Origin: Phoronis australis
Lineage: Eukaryota; Phoronida; Phoronidae
Direction: 5' to 3'
DNA: 64,000 nucleotides
Assembly: GCA_002633005.1 (NCBI GenBank)
Contig: NMRA01000013.1
Location: forward strand, 1,612,185 to 1,676,184
The notes under the pieces were generated by a model. The model worked only from the letters and a program-made list of their open reading frames with translations, did not search any database and had not been told where the DNA came from. Every line of letters starts with the position of its first letter. The stretch's first letter is position 1. The position numbers and the translations under genes were made by a program. Shown one piece after another: positions 1 through 11,700 of this stretch.

Positions 1-1886
1 TAAATTTGCATTTTATTAATGGACTTGCTTTTTTGGTGCCACTAAAAATGTCAAAGTTACTGTGAAAAAGGACTACACTGTCGTTATAATGGACATAAAA
101 ACCTCCTGGATGAAGGTTTCCATTAATGTAATCTGGAAGGTTGTTCATGACAGGCATAAACCATTAGAGAGCTCTTGATACAACATGACATCTGCGATAG
201 ATTATCAACTGAAGGGTTACAACTTGCATATAGCAAATAATGTGCTATACTGAACTCAAAACTTGTTTAGTTATAAATAGATACTGTTATTTGACAAGAA
301 TTTTCTGAAAGGAACTGTTCTAAAAATGAAACCAATGTTACTTAGTACTTGTCTGGGTTAATGTCCATTTTTGACACAACATCTACCATGAAAATTTACA
401 AATTTTTGCTATCACACCCACCCCTATCTGATGAGGTTGAGATTTCCTTTAAAGTGACCGTGTCTTAATGGATGCCGTCCTGTGCCGTACCTTGTTATTA
501 ACAGTGAGCCCCTTACTACATTGTCCACATTCTGGCACCATATACCGTATGTGACTCAAAGTAAATGCAGGTCTCAGAGTGTTGGCCCAAATCAAATGTT
601 CNGGTGGAGAGGGTGCAGAGGTGGAATGCCCATCCCCATCATTTGCAACAATTTCATTTTTATACATTTGCTCCCTCTCGTCCTTAATTTTGAATTTCCT
701 AGTTTAAGCTCCTGTGGGTTAACATGGACAAATACAGTACTGTTCCCTTGAGCTCTTAATGTTTTCTACCAATAAATGTTACTGAGAACATTACAATCTG
801 AAAGTTCTGGGGTGTCAGTTGTTACGTGAATTGGCACCTCCATATAAGGCAATACTTAACATGTACATAGTAAAGGCACAGACGCCAAGTCCATGGTACG
901 GTTCAAGTACAGCTAAGCATAATATCCAAACTGAAACATCTAAAGGCTGTGATTCAAAATAATCTTAGATTTAAAATGCAGGCTGATGGTAATTTCACCT
1001 AGACATTATATCTTCCAGGAAATAAAGGCACCCAGCAGAAATGGTAATGGTCTGATATAACGTGCCTGAATTTTGAGAACCAGTTTTCTCCTCTGAATAA
1101 TGGGCATCGAACTGGTTCTCAAAATACGGGTATATTATGTCAAAGTATTGCCAAGCAAAAATCCCCTGCAGTATAACGGCTGCATGCAACAACTCAGTTC
1201 TTATGTTGGACACTCAGAACACGCTACCAGTCAAAATTACCAAAAGACAGGCCAAGTAAGAACCATGACACCAAATATATATATTAATGACCACTACTAA
1301 TATAACACATTAACGCTATTGTGAAGTTCAGTGACAAAGCCTACATGTTTTGGCTTCTCAAAAGGTACGATATCATGTTAGGTCAAGGAAGTGATCTTGT
1401 CTCAGTACTAGTGGAGGTTTTCATCATTTGACGTTGACTTGGGTAACAACTTTCCTGCAAACTTGTAAATGATATGATCAGGAGCTTATATGTGAGGCAA
1501 CACACTCTCTTACGATAAGGCTTAACAGACATTGAAAAAAGGACATACAGAATTACTTGAATATTCCGCACCATTAAAGAACAGATAACTAGCAGGTTGG
1601 CTTAACACCCCCTAAGATCCAGGGACAGATTGGGTGAGCATTGAGCAATATTTGGAGCAAGATGGGTATGGAATTTCAATTCTCCTTCTTGAACCAAAAG
1701 GGGCATGTTCAGGGGATGAATTATTTCTCATCAAATCGCCAAATAGCATGTACTGCCAAGAAGCAATGAAAAATGTAAACATCAAGTTATAGCTGAGATA
1801 ATACTTGCAAATTTAGAAAGCTAAAACGCAGGGCTACCAAATATAGCAAGAGTCAAAAAACAACATTGTTTACCAAATGTAATTAC
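1..1886 (-). other. Partial first intron of the TBC1D1/4-like gene
   Basis: The minus-strand gene whose first coding exon ends at 1887 continues leftwards through a GT donor (1886-1885, exon..AAG then GTAATT). No further exon is recognisable down to position 1, so the second exon is probably outside the window. The stretch contains one copy of a hairpin repeat (1007-1180) and an ambiguous base at 602. Otherwise it looks like ordinary AT-rich intron sequence. Confidence 0.7.
1007..1180 (+). repeat. Hairpin MITE-like repeat, copy 1
   Basis: The core is an inverted repeat: ATTTTGAGAACCAGTT at 1070-1085 and its exact complement at 1110-1125, with a 24-nt loop. Flanking sequence (for example GGTCTGATATAACG) also recurs in the second copy at 4580-4760, which is in the opposite orientation. 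It lies in the TBC1D intron. Confidence 0.6.
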
Positions 1887-2468
1887 CTTCTCTTCACTGT
1901 ATGCTTCGAATACAAAGCAACAAAACGGTGCATCTGTGCTGGTCCTAGTTAGGTAGGCAAAGCAACAGAGATCCTGATGAGCCCGAGCAAACCGGGTCAG
2001 TGTCTGTAGCTTGTGCTCGAATACAATTTCACTGGGATTAAGAGGATCAATGGATTCATTGTCAGCAATAGCTCTTAGAGAATGGGTCATGACCTGGAGA
2101 TGAATTGGCTTCACATAGCCCTTCCTACGAATTTCAGCCATTACCCAAGGCAACATTGGTTGAGTGTATCTACGGTCGAGCATCGAGTTACCCAAATACT
2201 GCACACGGAATGTCTTAACGTCCTGCAGAGGTGGTGGTTTGCTTTTTGATTTCCTAGGACTATCAACGCCGACTTGCTCCATTGCCCAGGCTACGTATGT
2301 CGAGAGGTGCAAACGATTAGCTGGGTTTGGAACTCCACTGACACTGTCACTGTTGTTAGCGTTTACTCTACCAGTTCCGAACCCAGGACTGTCATCCGAC
2401 TCACTTTCGACAGAACTGACGCCACTGTCATTTGAGTGACGAAGCTCTTGCGATTGAACACTTTCCAT
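1887..2468 (-). CDS. TBC1D1/TBC1D4-family Rab GTPase-activating protein, first coding exon (partial gene)
   Basis: The start ATG is at 2468-2466. The exon encodes 194 residues and ends in phase 0 at 1887 before a GTAATT donor. Residues 1-50 are Ser/Asp/Asn-rich and look disordered. About 86-194 form the start of a PTB/PID domain: FRVQYLG near 87-93, LDRR near 97, MLPWVMAEIRR at 105-115, FEHK at 150-153, and FAYL at 170-173 just before the exon end. From memory of the family, human TBC1D4 has very similar MLPW.MAEIRR, FEHKAQ and FAYL blocks in its N-terminal PTB domain. Those proteins are Akt/AMPK-regulated GAPs for Rab8/10/14 that control vesicle (GLUT4) trafficking. The catalytic TBC domain would lie outside the window. 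The open frame beyond 1887 is intron read-through. The gene is divergent to UCHL3, with 321 bp between start codons. TBC1D1 and TBC1D4 cannot be separated; an invertebrate is likely to have a single pro-orthologue. Confidence 0.9.
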
Positions 2469-2537
2469 TTATCCCATGCTATTTCTCGGGCAATGTATCG
2501 AGGGGAAAGTTCAGGCAGTACATTCAATGCTTTTCCC

Positions 2538-2547
2538 GGGAATTCCC
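2538..2547. promoter_or_regulatory. Perfect NF-kappa-B-type palindrome GGGAATTCCC
   Basis: GGGAATTCCC fits the kappa-B consensus GGGRNYYYCC exactly. It lies about 70 bp upstream of the TBC1D ATG, inside the shared promoter. Whether a Rel protein binds it is inference. Confidence 0.45.
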
Positions 2548-2576
2548 TTCCTGAACCGCCATTGTGAATTTCTGCA

Positions 2577-2584
2577 TGACGTCA
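2577..2584. promoter_or_regulatory. Full palindromic CRE (TGACGTCA)
   Basis: An exact cAMP-response element palindrome sits near the middle of the divergent promoter. CREB/ATF sites are a common feature of bidirectional housekeeping promoters. Confidence 0.55.
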
Positions 2585-2746
2585 TTCTTACTCTCAATCA
2601 GATGTTTTCCATTAAATAATCGTAATAGTCAAATTATACGTCCTTTTTGATTTCCAATTTCAAAAAATTTTGCCCAGATTGGAGTAAAATACACTAATAA
2701 ATCTTGATTTTTTGTATTCTCTCCCAAACCTTAGCCTCAAAAAGGT

Positions 2747-2760
2747 GCGCCCCCTAACGG
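2747..2760 (-). promoter_or_regulatory. CTCF-like site next to the UCHL3 start
   Basis: GCGCCCCCTAACGG matches the reverse complement of the vertebrate CTCF consensus (CCASYAGRKGGCRS) at 12 of 14 positions. It has the same orientation as the exact matches in the repeats of intron 5. Confidence 0.35.
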
Positions 2761-2789
2761 TGATTATTTCGTCTGCATTTTTAAGCAGA

Positions 2790-5700
2790 ATGACAAGCAA
2801 GATGAGGTGGTTGCCGCTGGAGTCGAACCCTGATGTAAGGATAGTTTGTTTAACATAGTCAAGGAATATTGGTATTTCGTTACCCTTTAGTGGACTTCAT
2901 AAGGAGCTTTTGAACCAGTCAATTAGTAACTAATTCAACTCCCTTTTACACTTCCAGGTTATGAACAAGGTACCGCATTGTTGTGGGGCCAGCAGCCGGC
3001 TGCAGTCTACTACTAGTGTACACAGTCTGATGTGATGAGTCACCATGGCACAACGCTGGCCCTGATTTGGCAAAACTCACTTCAGCCGACTTAACTCACA
3101 CACTATGAGATGTGCACACTCAATGAAAAGGAACAAGACTTTTAAACCTGCTTGCACTTTTGAATTTCTGCTAAAGTTAGCTTTGATGCAAAACTATTCT
3201 AGCCGGCCTACAGCTTAAGTCAAGACCGACGAGGGTAAAAAATGACCTAATAAAAGATGACACAAAATTAATGCCATTCAGAATGACACTTTTCCTTGAG
3301 TGAACTTAAAGACTTGCTGGAGCTACATTACAATTCTGCTATTATGCTGCTGCTTCAAAATTTGTATAGATAGCTTACATACATTACAAGGGATGTCACC
3401 ATTAAATAGAGTATAACCTACTGGCCATTTTCTTTTTGTTGCCAATTCTTCAATCAACTGTTCTTCTACAAGGTTGCGTACATGTCACCATTGTCATGAC
3501 AAACATAAGCATTGGTTTCATTTTGCCATATGTTTTTAGTATTTTAATACTAGCAAACCAAATTTTTGAGCAAATTATGCAAATGGCAAAGCTGTTATCA
3601 TCTCCTAAAAGCTGTCACAACAAATTTACCTTATGGTACAGGCGGCAGACTTTTCTCTGTTACAAAAGTCATAGAATAACCCAAGAAAATGATGTTTATT
3701 GAATTGTTTTTCACTTAAAATCTGTTACTGTAAGGGGCGAGGTGAGTGTTGACTCCCAGATTTTGCGTGCTCCTCATTTGACCGTTAGCTTTACGTGTTG
3801 ATGTATATATATGTGTGTGTATAAGCTTCACGACAAGGTGACGAACACAACTACCCATGTAGTGTGAAATTTTGAGGTCTTTGTGAAGTTAGCACTCAGC
3901 AATTCCTAGCTGTATTTTGATGTTAGTCTTCATACTGCCATTAGTAGATATGCTAAATCAGGTGAAATGCAGCGTTAAGGCGTTAAGCCTGCATTGCAGT
4001 TATAACAAGTATTCAAAAATATCAATGGGTATTTAATGACTTGTGGAACTCCTCAAACTGTCAATGAGACACAGTCAACAGTTTAGCATAGTTGGCACAC
4101 TTTGCTGTATGAAGATTAATGTCAAAATAGAGCTAGAATTAACTGCAGTTTTGTGTTAACTTCACACAGCCCTCGATCACCATTGCACTGTTGTTTACTG
4201 TTGTTTAGATTACGTTGTGAGCAACTTGCAATAAGTTTCGAAGGGGCTTATTTGATCTTGTATCGTATTCTTGCTTTCGTGGCATGTTGATTAAAAACCA
4301 TTAGCAAATAATCAATAATCATTGATATCACAATTACTTACAAGGCTCAGGCAGCAGTGAGATCAGTTGAATTCAGAGTTAATAGATTGATAATTTCTCT
4401 TTTTGTCTGCAAAATTTTTCTTGTCTGAGAGTATTGATTTGTTGTGATACTACATTTTCTGCTAGCCACTTGGGAGATTCTCTTTTTTCTTGCTTGATTA
4501 CTTTTAACCACAATCAATAACAAACTGCTTTTGCATACATTTAGCAGGTATTCAATCAGTGGAGTAGGTTATGGCAGAATGGTTCCTTCAGACCTGAAAG
4601 CAATATAAACTTGCCAGCAATAGTTGGATAGCGATGTCCTAAAATTTTGAGAACCAATTTGATGCCTGCTATTCAGTGGAGAAAACTGGTTCTCAAAATG
4701 GGGCCCGTTATATCTGATCATTACCAACTTGCCTTCTGGGACTAAAAGGCCTTTCACACAAATGTTCACACGTGTATTGTGTTGGAGAGTGTTGATTGGC
4801 TTGAAATGTTAACTTAAGTCTTGGATCAATGTTGAAATCATTAGATTACTTTACAGCAATCCGTGATTACTGAGAAGCCAAAATTTCTGGTCATTTTTTC
4901 CAATTTGTGGATGCAAAGCATGGAATGCATTTACTCACCTTCACAAACCATCAAAGCAACAGTCCTAGAGGAAATATTCTTGAACTCTGAGCTGTGCTAA
5001 GTGCTTGATAGCCACCCAATTTCCTTGCTGTCTTTTCTCTCTAGTCTGGCTGCACATTGTTACAGCCTTTCTCTAAATTGAGAATGGGTGATACCTGAAA
5101 ATCACTTAACGAAGGCGCTCGCTGTATCAAGTAAATGTTCACATAGCCACTGAAGTAACAGATGGGGATAAAGTTGATTTTTCCGGTGAAATACTCTTTT
5201 TTGATGGTCTGTAAAGGGGTTAAAGAAATTTATGTTTGGTTTAGCTGCTCTTCGTCGTAAAACCTTCTCAACTTATTCTTTACCCAGGTTAAAATTGTGT
5301 AATCTCAGGTATTGGCAGGAAGTAACTATTCATTAATGCTTGGGACTACTGCTCAGAGTATAAAATGACACACCGCAGTCAAGATGTATTAGTCTGGTTG
5401 CAAACAATAATGAATTGTCGTTTCTTTCTGAGCCAAGATGTTTCTTTCTGCTCTTTTGGACATTTAGGTTTGTTTTTCGCTATTAGCAGTTTACTGTTGT
5501 TTAACTCAAAACGAAAAAATTTGACCTATTCATGGGTTCAGTATGACATGCAAAAGCAAGCTGTTTTTAATGGTTTATCTTGGGTTTGTTTCTGGTTGTA
5601 GTATGCCAAGAAGTTGGGCCTGCCTAGCGCTTGGCAGTTTGTCGACGTCTTTGGCCTGGAGCCTGAACTGTTGGCCATGATACCTCGCCCTGTTGTAGCC

Positions 5701-8700
5701 GTTCTTTTGTTGTATCCCACTACAGCCAAAGTGAGTGTACTGTTTGTTGACGACCGTCTGAAGTGTTTCAAAGTAAAGAGATTAGACCAAAAATAGCGTA
5801 AAGTTGTTGTGATGCCAGGTGAAATGAGTCAAAATTATTTTCTACCCAGCCTAACCTGATTTTAGCTTTCAGGAACTGGTTTCATAATGAGTTGAGTGTA
5901 GATATGTATTAGAGTGTAGCTTTGTATTGTTGACTTACCTCCTGTGGTTGTCGAGCGCAGTCTTGTTCACCTATCGACTATAAGTGCACACTTGCATTAC
6001 AAAGTGGAGATGTATTTCAGGAGAAGTCAGCTTAACATGAACACGTTCATTTCTCATTGCTGACATGCAATGAAATGTCTGCCGATGAGCTCCCATCTTC
6101 CACTATGGCTCCACACACTGTGTGTAAAAAGGTCAATTGGCTACTATTGGTTTTGACTCACTGGCTTTTTTATTGACTGGAATAGCCTACTTGTTTCAGG
6201 CTCAGTCTCAACAAATTGGAGAAGTAAAGAGTGAGAGTGAGAATGTGTACTTTATCAAGCAGACGATTGGGAATGCCTGTGGCACCATGGCAATTATTCA
6301 CACCCTGGCTAACAATGCGGAGAAAACTAACTTGGACAGTAAGTCGATGTATGACTGTTGCAGTTGTTACGATTTTGCCCGGAAGACAAAAGTTGCTTTT
6401 CCTAGAAATCCTTCTAATGCTCCACAATGACATTGTTTGGTTTCCTGAAAAACCTTGTAAATTTACTGTCTGCTGGAGTTTGCTCTGGCTTATTAATCTA
6501 TGTGTGCTGGTCCATTGGTGTTTTGACAGGAACATTTTTGTACGTTACTTTGCACACTGAGTTTTCTGATCACAATTTTCTTTGAAACTTGCCCAATTCT
6601 CAAGTGTTCTTAGCATATAACTGTTTTTTCTTCTGAAAATCATGTTTTTTCATGGAGATCATGGTGTTTTCCACAATCATTAATTTTATGAACTTGCAAA
6701 TTCTGTTTCTTTGTTCTGTTTCCTCCAAGGATTTTCTTTTATGGATGTGGAGAATGTTTGGCTTGCACTGGTCACCAGTGAGATTCCTTTTGCCTTCAGA
6801 CAACTTTCATAACTTTCAGCACGTCCAATGTATTCTAGCTAATGAAGCAGAAAGGTAATCGCTAGCACTACTTTCTCAAAAGTGATGGTTGTTATTACAC
6901 CCAAATTTGTTTTCTCTGACATTTGCACACTTACAGCCAGCCTGAACTGTCCGAGGTATGGTTTCAATTTGGTACATTTTAAATTACAAATTAACTAAGA
7001 AACGTTAACTTGGGTTCATCATGACAAAGGGCCATTTCCCAAAACACCTGATGTTTCATAATTGTTTTCTTCATTTTATTTTTGATACTCCAGTCTACTT
7101 TGCCGTTTTGTTGCATATCTTTAGAAAATGCATGTTTTCCTTGAATAATTCAAGGCATGGCCTGGCAATTTAACTTGAGAGTTCCACTGTAAAAATAAAG
7201 ACTTTCGTTTTTCTAAGGAATGTTGACATCTTAATTTTTGACTGTGGAGTTCTCAGGCTAAAGGCTGTAAAAGATAATCCCAGCCAGGCTTTTGTAAAAA
7301 TAGAATAATGAAATGGAGTTTTATAGTTTCATGCGAAAAAAGATGGAAATCATGGCAGTCTCTGTGAAAAAGGCACTGTCACATAATTGTGAACATGGGG
7401 GCATTTTTTGTGCCTGTAAGAAAGTTATGTGTTCATCAAAGATTTTTAAAATTTGTGTTTTTACGAGTCTACTCAAAAAGTTAAATCATGTAAGAAATTT
7501 GACCCACAGTAACGAGTGTAGCCAATTGGCTTAACCGTCGGTAAAAATGTTTGGGCAAACCGTGGGAGAAGTCAGTTGTGTCAATTGTCCACTTTGTTAC
7601 TGAAAATCAGCTCCATCTCTTTGATCTTGTCAGAAAATGGAGTTTTGTCAGCATTCCTGGAGAAAACCAAGAGTATGTCTGCTGAGGAGAAGGCTAAGGC
7701 GTTAGAGTCAGAGGAGGTAAAGAGTTTGAGTTGTTAACCCTTTGTGTCATTTTTCTCACTGGCTGTCACAAAAGATGTGATTAGCATGATTTAGAGTAAT
7801 TCTTTGGTTATTTTGCCCAGAAATGTTCTTTTTTGTTTTGCAGAGCATGTTTTCCTTGTTGCAAGTGTTCAGATTTTAACCTGGTCCTAACTTGAGGACA
7901 GCTGCACAGTAGAAATTCATGCTAGGAATACCCTGGTATTGTGCACTTCAGAAGAATTATTGAACTGAACTCAGTTTTTATAAAAAGAGCCTTTTTACCC
8001 ATGCACTGTTATACCCAAGGTGTTCGTGAGATGGATCTAAAACATTCCGGTAAAGTATGACCAATTTCGGACAGAAAGGATTGCCAAAATGCCCCTTTAT
8101 CATTTTACAAAGAGCTTCAAACATTGTTTTGAATGTCCCCAATAACTTTGGTCGCTGTGATACAAAACTTGAACATTGAAAAAGTTCAATTTGTTGCTAC
8201 AAATGTTTCACGAATAAAATACAAAAAAATTCACTCGTTGCCCATAGTGTATCCTGAAGACGTGAGACCTTATTGTAACTATGTCAACAATTATCGGTTA
8301 AAGATATATTAAGGGTGACAAAAATCAAGCTGCTTATGAGAAAGTAATCAATAGGAGAAACTAATCACTGGACCATGAAATGGTTTAATCTTCTCAACTG
8401 CCTGATTGTGAAGATTTAAGATGTATCAGGATATAAATGCATGGAAAGTTCTTTGGCAGCAAGTGCACAGATGGCAGTGAGCGTTCGTAGTATCTTCTAG
8501 CTCGACCGGGTGACACCGTTCAATTTACTCCAATGGTGCAGTCATTTGCAAAGCTTAGGTATTTTAGTATGTACACCATCATAGCTTACAAAAACTGACG
8601 AAAGTCAGTAGCAAGCAACCTTCACTTTATGTGGTATATTAAGATTTAACCTTGTGACATCTCACTGTTTAATACTTCATGTTCTGCGTTACTTTTTGTG

Positions 8701-11700
8701 ATAAATGTGCTGCAGTGTGGTTACAGTTACATTGAATTACTGGCAAATCACTCGCTTTAAGCTTGTAAAGAACTTTGGCATGCATGATATTTGATTTGCA
8801 CTTGTATGACTTTGCTGCTTTGACTGTGGTGAGCGTGGCCTTGTGCATTTGCAGCAATTAATGTGATGTCTAATTGGAGAACTCTGTTGATATTCACTTG
8901 TTGTTGTTAGTCTTCTTTTTGTCACCTGAATAAACAACAGTTTGTGAAAGTGAAACAAAGTCATCGTTCAATTATCGTTTTAATACAGGATAAAACCTAA
9001 TACACTGAAGAAGAAAATTTAAAAAATTAAATGTAAAACGTAACGGATCTCTAGACCTCAATCCGAGCCAATCATTATTATCTGCCCACTTATTTATATG
9101 TGGGTGCATGTTGTCATCATCTATGTCCAGGCGTCTGTCGTCCGTCATCCGGTGTCCGCTGCTATATCTCCTAGACCCCTTGCAGGGTCTTATTGAAATT
9201 TGGCAGGTGTTTTCCAGTACGAAGCTGACGACAGACGATGACGATTTTTAGACTGATCCTAGTACCGCTGTGCACCCTAGCGACAATTTTGTTTTTTATG
9301 TTTGTGTCTGTATCTTTGGAGCTCATTTATGGATTTTCATGAAATTTGGCCATTGGTTTTTATGCGCCCGCATATTTATATGTGGACGCATTATGCCGTC
9401 ATCTCCGTTTGGGCGGCGTCCGTCCGGCGTCCGCTGCTCTAACTCCAAAATCGTTTGACGTATGTTCTTGAAATTTTGCACGTGTTCCTTTTTTGGATGG
9501 GACGGCATGAGCGAACGTTCGGACGGATTCGACTACTGGTCTGCCCCCTAGTGGCAATTTTAGTTTTTTACGCTTATCTCTATATCTTCAAAGGTCTTCC
9601 GCGTATTTACATAAAATTTGGCATGTAGGCATCTATTAGTGAGATGACGCTATCCACCCGTTTTGGATAGATTAGACGTAATTTGCACCACCTAGTGGCC
9701 ATTTTGACTGTTTTCGAGTATGTTTTTAGTTGTCCACCCCTCTATCAACCAAACCGCTCTAAGGATGATTGTGGAAATTGGCATGTATGTTCTTACTATG
9801 AAGAGGACAGCTGATGATGATTTTCCGATAATTTCGACGACTGTGGTGCCTCCTAGTGGCAGTTTTGTTTTTTTTTTCGCCTATGGCTGTATCTCCTAAA
9901 CCGTCTACAGGATCTTTACTAAATGTAGTAAGTGCATTTATATGATGTTGACAAGGTACGATGACGACTTTCGGACGAATTTGATTCCTGGTGTGCCCCC
10001 TAGTGGCAATTTTACTTTTTTACGTTAACCTCTTTTTTCAAAGGTCCTCAACATATTTTCAAAAAAATTGGCGTACAGGCTTCTGTTAATGTGGTGACGC
10101 TATCTTTCCGTTTTCAGATGGATTCGACTTAGTTTGCGCCACCTAGTGGCGATTTTTACTGTTTTTGAGTGTTTTTTGACGTCCACCCCTCTATCAACCA
10201 AATTGCTTTCAGGATAATTGTGAAAATTGGCATGTATGTTTTTACTATGAAGTGGATGGCTAACGGTGATTTTCCAATGACTTCAGCTACTGTGGTGCCT
10301 CCTAGTGGCAGTTTCGTTTTTTTCGCGCCCATGGCTGTATCTCTTAAACCGTTTGCAGTATCTTTACTAATTTAATAAGTGTATTAATATGATGTTGACA
10401 AAGAACAACGGCGACTTTTGGATGGATGTGACTACTGGTGTGCCCCCTGGTTGCAATTTTTGATTTTACGTTTACCTCTGTATCTTCAAGGGTCCTCAAC
10501 GGATTTTCATAAAATTTTGAATACAGGCATCTGTTGGTGAAGTGACGCTATCCTCCCATTTTTGGATGGAATCGAGGTATTTTGCGCCACCTAGTGGTCA
10601 TTTTTGCTGTTTTCGAGTCTGTTTTTTGGCGTCCAGCCCTCTATCAACCAAATCATTCTAAGGATGTTTTTGAAAATTTGGCGTTTATGTTCTCTGTGTG
10701 AAGAGGATGGTTGACGATGACGGCTTTGACTACTGTTGCANCTTATCCCCTTGCAGGGTCTTATTGAAAATTGGCAGGTGTTTTCCAGTACGAAGCTGAC
10801 GACAGACGATGACGATTTTTAGACTGATCCTAGTACCGCTGTGCACCCTAGTGACTATTTTGTTTTTTATGTTTGTATCTGTATCTTTGGAGCTCATTTA
10901 TGGATTTTCATGAAATTTGGCCATTGGTTTTTATGCACCCACATATTTATATGTGGACGCATTATGCCGTCATCTCCGTTTGGGCGGCGTCCGTCCGGCG
11001 TCCGTCCAGCGTCCGCTGCTCTAATTCCAAAATCGTTTGACGTATGTTCTTGAAATTTTGCACGTGTTCCTTTTGTGGATGGGACGGCATGAGCGAACGT
11101 TCGGACGGATTCGACTACTGGTCTGCCCCCTAGTGGCAATTTTAGTTTTTTACGCTTACCTCTATATCTTCAAAGGTCTTCCGCGTATTTACATAAAATT
11201 TGGCATGTAGGCACATATTAGTGAGATGACGCTATCCACCCATTTTTGGATAGATTGAACGTAATTTGCACCACCTAATGGCCATTTTGACTGTTTTCGA
11301 GTATGTATTTAGTTGTCCAACCCTCTATCAACCAAACCACTCTAAGGATGATTGTGGAAATTGGCATGTATGCTCTTACTATGAAGAGGACAGCTGACGA
11401 TTTTCCGACGATTTCGATGACTGTGGTGCCTCCTAGTGGCAGTTTTTTTTTTTGCCTATGGCTGTATCTCCTAAACCGTCTCACTCTGCAGGATCTTTAC
11501 TAAATGTAGTAAGAGCATTTATATGATGTTGACAAAGGACGACGACGACTTTTGGACAAATGTGATTCCTGGTGTGCCTCCTAGTGGCAATTTTATTTTT
11601 TTACGTTAACCTCTGTATATTCAAAGGTCCTCAATGTATTTTCAAAAAAATTAGCGTACAGGCTTCTGTTAGTGTGGTGACGCTATCTTAACGTTTTCAG

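Larger units (their letters stand above)
2469..2789. promoter_or_regulatory. Bidirectional promoter between TBC1D1/4-like gene and UCHL3
   Basis: The two start codons face away from each other across 321 bp, so this segment holds both 5' UTRs and both core promoters. Visible motifs are a palindromic kappa-B site, a full CRE, a YY1-like CCGCCATT near 2558, and a CTCF-like site 30 bp before the UCHL3 ATG. I see no convincing TATA box for either gene. Transcription start sites cannot be placed from sequence alone. Confidence 0.8.

Noticed and set aside
2164-2439. 91-codon plus-strand frame opposite the TBC1D exon
   Set aside because: Antisense shadow of the real PTB-domain exon.
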